Source: Psychrobacter cibarius
GTDB lineage: Bacteria > Pseudomonadota > Gammaproteobacteria > Pseudomonadales > Moraxellaceae
Reading direction: 5' to 3'
Length of the DNA stretch: 64,000 nt
Assembly (NCBI GenBank): GCA_030686115.1
Contig: CP131612.1
Span: forward strand, 1,302,001-1,366,000
The translations under genes and the position numbers were made by a program. The notes under the pieces are model-generated. The model had not been told where the DNA came from and searched no databases. It was given only the letters and a program-made list of their open reading frames with translations. Shown piece by piece: positions 57,932 to 64,000 of this stretch (position 1 is its first letter; each line of letters starts with the position of its first letter).

Positions 57932-58426
57932 ATGAAACGATTATGGGGAAAAGGGCTTTTGGCATTATTGCTAAAAAGTGCCAGCGTGGCGGCGGTAGTG
58001 GCCGTTGTAAGTACTGTGAGTATCAGTGCACAAGCGGCAGCCATGACCGAAGCTTTGGTGCAGAACTATATAGCAGCAATGAAGTCATCAGCGAATAGCC
58101 AAAATGTCAATCAGGTCGCGCGTCTTGTCTCTGACGATGCACTGATTTCATTATCTAGAAAAGGTAAGTCTACCAGTTTAGATAAAGATGCTTATTTGAA
58201 GTTGTTGCAAAATAGTTGGAATAACACCTCTAATTACCGTTATGATATTTCTGTGGATAACATCGTCATTACGGGCGATCAGGCCAAAGCCAATGTAACG
58301 ACCAATGAGAGCTGGGTAAAAGATGGTAAAAATGTCTCATTTGTCACCACTTCAAGAGTGACGCTGACGTTATCGACTGGTAATGCGGTGCTGCTACGTG
58401 CCGTATCACAAGTAACGATTAATTAA
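57932..58426 (+). CDS. Exported small protein with NTF2/SnoaL-like fold (tentative)
   Basis: This 164-residue protein starts with a signal peptide (KRLWGKGLLALLLKSASVAAVVAVVSTVSISAQA). The mature part begins AAMTEALVQNYIAAMKSSANSQNVNQVARLVSDDALISLS and continues with strand-rich repeats (VDNIVITGDQAKANVTTNESW). This is an NTF2-like pattern, a pocket-shaped fold of unknown ligand. AAGG lies 7 bp before ATG 57932; an in-frame ATG at 57896 has no such site. It is probably periplasmic. The family is tentative. Confidence 0.72.
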   Translation: MKRLWGKGLLALLLKSASVAAVVAVVSTVSISAQAAAMTEALVQNYIAAMKSSANSQNVNQVARLVSDDALISLSRKGKSTSLDKDAYLKLLQNSWNNTSNYRYDISVDNIVITGDQAKANVTTNESWVKDGKNVSFVTTSRVTLTLSTGNAVLLRAVSQVTIN

Positions 58427-58776
58427 TCGTTACTCGACCAATAACCCAGTACTAGCTAGTCAGCAATTAGTCATTATCAACAATTAGGTATTAATGGATA
58501 AGCATTGATTAAGAAACGTCTTTATCAGTGGATGATCAAAAAAGATAGTGCATTAATCAGGCTCTTCGAAGGCAAAGCATTCCATCATTAATAACTATGC
58601 AGATTCACAATGTTGAATAATTAAATGATTGATTGCATTTCGTGAATGGTCTGAAAATCGACTCAACTTATGATGATTATCTTTTTATATTAGACTGGTC
58701 TTTGCTTCACATTGCATACTATACTAGCAAGCAACTTTATCTTATCACTTTCTGTCGTTAGGAAACTTCCAATATC
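58427..58776. other. Gene-free region before mltD
   Basis: About 350 bp, AT-rich, with no recognised motif. The promoter of mltD should lie here. Confidence 0.35.
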
Positions 58777-61776
58777 ATGTCTACTGTGCTATCAAAATCT
58801 CGCTCATTTATTGCGTTGCCATTGACGCTTGCGGTATCAACTCTACTTATCAGTGCTTGTAGCAATACGTCAGCGGTAAAAAAGGGTGCGACCAATAGCT
58901 CATCTGTTATTACTAAACGCCCAGCTACTAAAGCGCCTGCAGCAAGCAGCAGTACGGACTATTCAACGGCATATTTAGATGCAGATAGCTTGGATGAGTT
59001 AGCCGATTTACTCGAAGCCACTGACATGACTATGGTGGAAGGCAACAAACTTGCTATTCAGCAGTATGGTGATTTATGGAGTCGCTTACGTGCTGGCTAT
59101 CGTATGAATGGCGGTCAGCCGACTTATAATCAGCGTATTGAAGGGCAAAAAAGCTGGTTTACCAGTCGACAAGACTATTTAAACCGTTTGACTGCACGTG
59201 CCAGTCGCTATATCTATCACACCGTACGAGAAGCTGAGCGTCGTAATATCCCGACAGAGCTGGCTTTATTACCTGTTATTGAGAGCTCTTACGATCCAAG
59301 CGGTACCAGTAGTGCGGCAGCAGCAGGCTTATGGCAGTTCATTCCAAGTACGGGTCGTATTTATGGTTTGAATCAAAGCAGTACCTATGATGGTCGCCGT
59401 GATGTCATCGAATCAACTCGCGCCGCTTATGACTTCTTGACCGCACTACATAATCAGTTTGGCAGTTGGGAGTTAGCATTGGCCGCTTATAATGCGGGTC
59501 CTGGTCGCGTGCAAAAGGCCATTGATGCTAATAGAGCTCAGGGTTTACCGACAGATTATTGGTCTCTGAGATTGCCTACTGAAACGATGAACTACGTGCC
59601 GCGCTTCTTGGCGGTAGCAGAAATTGTTGCTAAGCCTGAGCAATATGGTGTCTACTTGCCTGCTATTGCCAACCGTCAGCATTTCCGTAGTGTGCCAGTG
59701 AATTATGGCGTGAGCTTAGCTGAAGTCGCACAAATGACAGGCGTTAGTTACGACGAATTAGAAAGGTTAAATACGGCCTTAACGTCAGGGCGTGTAGATT
59801 CTTCTGGTCCCCAGCGTATTATTATTCCTAATGATGTGAGTCTTAATACCGATGCTAAATTGAGCTCATTGAGAGGCAATGGTACGGGCAATATACTGGC
59901 ATCGAGTAATACAAGCACACCAAGTAGCACGACCACGACGCCAAGCTATAACAACAAACCCTATACTGGCTCCTCATTACCATCGACAGGTAGCGCCTTG
60001 GCTGATTATGCTGCAAGTGCTAGTGTGCCGCAGCAAACGACCAGTTATATATCACCGTCAGCCACGCCTACTAGCAGCTCTGTCTACAGTAATAACGCCT
60101 CGGTGCGTACTGAGCCACCATTGAGCACGGCAGAAACCAACAAGATCAATGCTGAGCTAAAAAGCAGCAACAGTCTACCGACCACCTCTGCTCAGATTAC
60201 ACAGAATAATACGATTGTCCAAGAACCACCACTGAGCAAAGAAGAGCGTGATTTTATTGCCAATCAAATTCGCAGTAACACGCCTGAAACCAATGTAATC
60301 AATGCTGATGGTAATATTAATTTATCCGCAGTACAGACACAGCAGTCTATTCTAGAAGCCAGTGGCGAAGAGAAAAAGCTTAGCTTTGCAAAAACATCAG
60401 TAAGCAAGCCAAAACCGCAAGGTACACGTACCACTTATACCGTCAAGCGTGGTGATACCTTGTCTAATATCGCCAGCCGTGCGGGTGTCAGTTGGCGCGA
60501 TATCGCTGAATGGAATCAAATAGATGCCAGCTCTAAGCTGCTATCAGGCAGTACCTTATACTTATATAATGCAAAAACCATCGAACCGTTGAGCACAGCT
60601 AACAATACCGCGGCAAGCCAACCAGAGAGCTATGTAGTACAAAGTGGCGATACGCTGATTGGTACTGCTAACCGCTTTGGTCTATCGGTGACTCAGTTGG
60701 CAACATACAATAATTTGAGTAGTAGAGCGGATTTACTACGCGGTCAAAAGCTATGGCTGATACCAGGTAAGGTGACTGCGCCAGTGACCACACCTGCCGC
60801 TCCCTCGACCAAGCCAAGTAAATCAAGCACCGCTACTAAGAACTATAAAGTAAAAGCGGGCGATGGATTGATTGCTCTCGCACGTCAGTTTAGTGTTTCA
60901 ACTGATACACTTGCCAGCCTCAATAATATGAGCACTACAAGCTCACTATATGTTGGTCAAACGCTAAAAGTACCTGCAAGTGTCGATTTCGATGCAGCAA
61001 ACACCTCAAGCTCTAGTAGCCGTAACAGTAGCTCAAGTTCGGTGGCAACCACCAATTACAAAGTAAAATCTGGCGATACTTTGATCGGCATTGCCAATAG
61101 CGTGGGTATCAGTCCAGCTGAGCTTGCGGCGGTGAATAGCAACTTTGATGCAAAAGCACGCTTACAACGTGGTCAAACCATCAAAGTACCCGTGTCTAAA
61201 GGATTGGTTGATCGTCAGCTAAATGATAAAACTGTCAGTTATAAAGTAAAATCAGGCGATACGTTAACAGGCGTGGCTCAACGTTATAATATCGGTCTTA
61301 GTGACTTGGCAACAGCGAACAACCTGAAAACCAACTCTAATTTGATACTCGGTCGTACGATTACGATTCCTGCCAGTGGCAGCGTTGTAACGACCTCTAG
61401 TAGCAATAATCAAAGCAGTAGTTCGGCTAGTAGCACTGCCGCGACTAGCACAGCGAGCAGTGGCAAAAAATTGGGCAACACCGAGAGCTATAAAGTTAAA
61501 TCTGGTGATGGTTTGATTGCTTTGGCACGTCAATTTGGTGTTTCGATAGACGACTTGGCTGCGACCAACGATCTCGCGACCAATGCCCAATTACAGCGTG
61601 GGCAAACGCTTAAAGTACCAAAGCTCACAGTGAGTTACACCGTTGGGTCAGGAGACAGTTTGATTGGCTTAGCACGTAAATATGGCGTCTCTACGCAAGA
61701 GTTGGCTGAGATGAATAATATCGCGGCGGATACGATGCTACAGCGCGGTCAGCGCCTGACCGTACCTAATCGTTAA
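58777..61776 (+). CDS. mltD: LysM-rich membrane-bound lytic transglycosylase D
   Basis: This 999-residue lipoprotein cleaves peptidoglycan to form anhydromuropeptides. The lipobox ends LISAC (Cys28). The SLT domain covers about 150-300, with LPVIESSYDPSG (catalytic Glu169) and AAYNAGPGRVQKAI. A first, less typical LysM-like block lies near 310-355. Seven clear LysM domains follow (about 550-998), each with YxVKxGDxL and a terminal RGQ.L.VP, joined by Ser/Thr/Gln-rich linkers. E. coli MltD has two LysM repeats and about 450 residues, so this one is greatly extended. The LysM copies are most alike in the last four. GGAAAC precedes the ATG, and a terminator follows. Confidence 0.94.
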   Translation: MSTVLSKSRSFIALPLTLAVSTLLISACSNTSAVKKGATNSSSVITKRPATKAPAASSSTDYSTAYLDADSLDELADLLEATDMTMVEGNKLAIQQYGDLWSRLRAGYRMNGGQPTYNQRIEGQKSWFTSRQDYLNRLTARASRYIYHTVREAERRNIPTELALLPVIESSYDPSGTSSAAAAGLWQFIPSTGRIYGLNQSSTYDGRRDVIESTRAAYDFLTALHNQFGSWELALAAYNAGPGRVQKAIDANRAQGLPTDYWSLRLPTETMNYVPRFLAVAEIVAKPEQYGVYLPAIANRQHFRSVPVNYGVSLAEVAQMTGVSYDELERLNTALTSGRVDSSGPQRIIIPNDVSLNTDAKLSSLRGNGTGNILASSNTSTPSSTTTTPSYNNKPYTGSSLPSTGSALADYAASASVPQQTTSYISPSATPTSSSVYSNNASVRTEPPLSTAETNKINAELKSSNSLPTTSAQITQNNTIVQEPPLSKEERDFIANQIRSNTPETNVINADGNINLSAVQTQQSILEASGEEKKLSFAKTSVSKPKPQGTRTTYTVKRGDTLSNIASRAGVSWRDIAEWNQIDASSKLLSGSTLYLYNAKTIEPLSTANNTAASQPESYVVQSGDTLIGTANRFGLSVTQLATYNNLSSRADLLRGQKLWLIPGKVTAPVTTPAAPSTKPSKSSTATKNYKVKAGDGLIALARQFSVSTDTLASLNNMSTTSSLYVGQTLKVPASVDFDAANTSSSSSRNSSSSSVATTNYKVKSGDTLIGIANSVGISPAELAAVNSNFDAKARLQRGQTIKVPVSKGLVDRQLNDKTVSYKVKSGDTLTGVAQRYNIGLSDLATANNLKTNSNLILGRTITIPASGSVVTTSSSNNQSSSSASSTAATSTASSGKKLGNTESYKVKSGDGLIALARQFGVSIDDLAATNDLATNAQLQRGQTLKVPKLTVSYTVGSGDSLIGLARKYGVSTQELAEMNNIAADTMLQRGQRLTVPNR

Positions 61777-61837
61777 GAGTAAGTGGCTTAGTGAAATAAT
61801 AGCCAAGTAAATACGATTAAGACAGATCATTCTGCAC

Positions 61838-61872
61838 AAAAAAGCTGCTCTTTATAAGAGCAGCTTTTTTTA
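61838..61872. terminator. Bidirectional terminator between mltD and mltF
   Basis: A 15-bp perfect stem AAAAAAGCTGCTCTT/AAGAGCAGCTTTTTT with a 3-nt loop and T runs on both strands, between convergent genes. Confidence 0.92.
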
Positions 61873-61915
61873 TCTGTGACATTCAATTCTCAAAAGATCT
61901 AATAATATTTATCAA

Positions 61916-63124
61916 CTAGACGGTTTGAGTTTTTATAGTCTCAAGATAACTTCTAATATTGCTAACATAATGCATCGCTTGACCATAACGACTATTGGCA
62001 GCTTTATTATCAGCTAAGTACGCATAAACGTTCGCCCAGCTTTTATCATCAATACCTTGATCTCGCAGTTTACGCTGAATACTCTTTACTGCATTTGGTC
62101 CCATGTTGTAGCCGGCAAGCGCAAACCAAATACGATCTGTCTTTGGCACATCAGCAAAGTCATCTTTCATTTGCTCTAAATAACGCGCGCCGCCGCCGAT
62201 ACTTTGGTAGGGATCGACGCGATCTGAGACGCCCATTGCTTTGGCTGTATTATTGGTCAACATCATAAGCCCACGCACGCCCGTTGGCGATACGGCATTG
62301 GCATCAAGGTGTGATTCTTGATAACCCATGGCCACCAATAATTCCCAATCATGATTATAATTGCGTGCTTGCTCTTCAAAAGACGATTGATAATCAGGCA
62401 GTTTTTCGGTCAACGTTTTTTGGAAATGATCTTGGCTATAGGCATCTTTTAGCAAGTTTTGATTGTAAAAGGCAGCAAGTTTTTGTGTGTTTTTCAGCTT
62501 AATACTGTCACATAAAAAGTAACTGGCTTTTTGTGATAATGGGTCATTGGATGAATTGAACGTCCAACTGACTTTTGGATGTAAACCATTCTTTGTTAAG
62601 CTGGCGTCATAGCCGCAACTGATGTTGATAGACGATAAGTTAAACTTGCTCTTTAACTGCGTACTGGCCGTTGTTAATGCCATGTCTACCTCGCCCGATC
62701 TCAGCGCCTTTAGGGCAGTTTCTTCATTGGCATACGCTTTTAGATCGATATCAACGCCAAGCTCGTCAGCATAAGTACGTACCAAATCAAAACCAAAGCC
62801 ATGTTGAAAACCGTCAGTCGCAAAATAAGTGCTGTCACCGGGGACGGCAGCGATGGTTAACGTGCTTTCTAGCATGACGTTATCATAGGCTGGCACTGGC
62901 GCACGCATCGTCGTCAGACTCTCAGCAGGTAAAGAGAGAAGGGCAATACTAGAAATTTGCGCAAGCTTTTTGGTTCTAGAAAAACGACTCGATGTCGTCG
63001 GGGTAACGGATGAAACGATGTTACTTTCAGTGTTCGGTAGGCGTTTAGATGGACGCAGTAAATAAGAAATACGGCGTCTAGCCCCTTGCGCAGATACTTT
63101 CACACGATAAGTAATACGCTGCAT
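61916..63124 (-). CDS. mltF: Lytic transglycosylase MltF-like
   Basis: This 402-residue protein pairs an amino-acid-binding type N-terminal domain (SBP_bac_3, about 88-225, STLTIAAVPGDSTYFATDGFQHGFGFDLVRTYADELGVDI) with a C-terminal SLT domain (about 245-385, MGYQESHLDANAVSPTGVRGLMMLT with the catalytic Glu, and ALAGYNMGPNAVKS). This two-part layout defines MltF. The N-terminal 80 residues are basic and lack a clean signal peptide, so export is assumed from the family; an internal start is possible. It converges with mltD, so two wall-cleaving enzymes are neighbours. Confidence 0.9.
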   Translation of the reverse strand: MQRITYRVKVSAQGARRRISYLLRPSKRLPNTESNIVSSVTPTTSSRFSRTKKLAQISSIALLSLPAESLTTMRAPVPAYDNVMLESTLTIAAVPGDSTYFATDGFQHGFGFDLVRTYADELGVDIDLKAYANEETALKALRSGEVDMALTTASTQLKSKFNLSSINISCGYDASLTKNGLHPKVSWTFNSSNDPLSQKASYFLCDSIKLKNTQKLAAFYNQNLLKDAYSQDHFQKTLTEKLPDYQSSFEEQARNYNHDWELLVAMGYQESHLDANAVSPTGVRGLMMLTNNTAKAMGVSDRVDPYQSIGGGARYLEQMKDDFADVPKTDRIWFALAGYNMGPNAVKSIQRKLRDQGIDDKSWANVYAYLADNKAANSRYGQAMHYVSNIRSYLETIKTQTV

Positions 63125-64000
63125 GGATGTCTCCTGATTTTAGCCATCCTGCTTACCGTAAAACGCTTATGAATGTATGCTTATAAAGTAGTCATACATC
63201 GATGTCGCATTTTAGACAACCACGCACTTCTTAATAGGATAAGTGCGTCGTCATCTTGCTTAATAATAGTGCCGCTAATGAATTTTTATCAGATGTAGCG
63301 GTGCAGTTTTTAATTAGCTGGTTATCTACTGGCGTATTCGGCGTATCAGGTAAGAGGGCTAAAAAATCTCTCAAAATATCAATATAAAACATCGATATAA
63401 AGTATCAATACAAAATGATGAACGCACAACACCGCGAAGGATATAAATCGGATGATTCCTTCATCGATGCATAGATAGGGCTAAGAATTAAACAACTATA
63501 TATTAAACATAGGTAAGGTCATGAACTAAGTTATTGAGACAAAACGTAGAATGAGCGGGGTGCTTATGCACTCAGCTTTTCTGTGCTGATATTAATGACC
63601 ATGTCCTCTTTAAATCATTTGTAATAGAGTCAACAGTGATTAATTTTTTGTCCAGCAATAAGGGTAAGCAAGTCGCTATTTTCATTATTAATAAAAAAAT
63701 GAGAGAAAATTTACTCAAACATTCTATCAATCAGCGGTTGCTAACCCAGTATCGCGACACTTAAATCAAGATAGACCATGCTGCTGAAAATATATCACGC
63801 ACAGTGTATCTATTAGTGAACCGTCCAAAACCTCGCTATCTACATGACGTCAATAGCTATACGACATAGTGAAATTTTAGGCGGTTATACTCATTTAAGT
63901 ACCATAACCGGAAGCTGTAATAAATGGGAAGCCTCATGACAAGACATTCTTTCTTCGGATATTAATATGCGGATATTCCTTGGATTATTCAAGTGTGGTT
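63125..64000. other. Gene-free 0.9-kb region at the window end
   Basis: No coding frame, tRNA, rRNA or repeat element was supported in about 875 bp after the mltF start. A hairpin CGCACTT/AAGTGCG lies at about 63222-63248 without a T run. Three degenerate tandem copies of an ATCAATATAAA-like word lie near 63375-63415. A decayed gene or an unannotated RNA is possible. Confidence 0.45.

Noticed and set aside
1..64000. tRNA or rRNA genes and riboswitches
   Set aside because: No cloverleaf with the conserved GGTTCRA arm, rRNA segment or recognisable riboswitch core was found by eye; a covariance search would be needed to be certain.

Overview
The window looks like chromosomal DNA of a gamma-proteobacterium of the Moraxellaceae, most likely a Psychrobacter. 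The grounds are moderate-to-low GC by eye, an SDR closely resembling the fatty acyl-CoA reductase Acr1 of Acinetobacter, an isolated gspL-gspM pair (type II secretion genes are dispersed in Moraxellaceae), two osmoprotectant uptake systems, and housekeeping genes with long low-complexity tails (GpsA, SecF, MltD). The assignment is inferred from gene content and has not been tested by a database search. No rRNA, tRNA, CRISPR array, prophage or intact insertion sequence was seen.

Layout. 1-10 kb: start of a CPA1 Na+/H+ antiporter (cut by the window edge), ilvD, a HIT hydrolase, a BetT-type choline transporter, a tRNA-dihydrouridine synthase, a DUF1622 membrane protein and the Acr1-like reductase. 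10-14.6 kb: a parvulin, then a probable operon (isochorismatase-like hydrolase, exported MBL-fold hydrolase, luciferase-like flavin oxidoreductase) transcribed divergently from a GlxA/AraC-type regulator. 14.6-20.8 kb: a metal-resistance block with a Cd/Zn/Pb P-type ATPase and divergent CadR, then a CopZ-like chaperone divergent from the Cu+ ATPase CopA, followed by CueR. The MerR-type promoters, with 19-bp spacers, can be read directly. 21-25 kb: an ABC-F ATPase in AT-rich surroundings, a small membrane protein, ppa and lipB.

25-34 kb: a coniferyl-aldehyde-dehydrogenase-like ALDH, a glycine-betaine-type ABC transporter whose binding protein and permease form one polypeptide (plus its ATPase), a thioredoxin-MsrA-MsrB fusion lipoprotein and pncB. 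34-46 kb: xseAB, a small lipoprotein, an alpha/beta hydrolase, zapE, a nitroreductase, gpsA, sixA, gspLM, a DUF4870-type membrane protein and pyrD. 46-64 kb: cvpA, purF, azlCD, a MATE transporter, yajC-secD-secF, a CNNM/CorC-type protein, a small exported protein, the LysM-rich transglycosylase MltD, MltF, and about 0.9 kb with no recognisable gene.

The most notable structure outside genes is a family of 176-bp MITE-like elements (25529, 37602, 51405, 55119). They carry GGGYRTGTC terminal inverted repeats and mostly CTAG ends. A collapsed remnant sits at 48463-48482, where the CTAG supplies the azlD stop codon. One copy splits yajC from secD and another separates secF from its terminator. Functionally the window combines osmotic adaptation, metal efflux, oxidative repair and cell-wall turnover with core metabolism.
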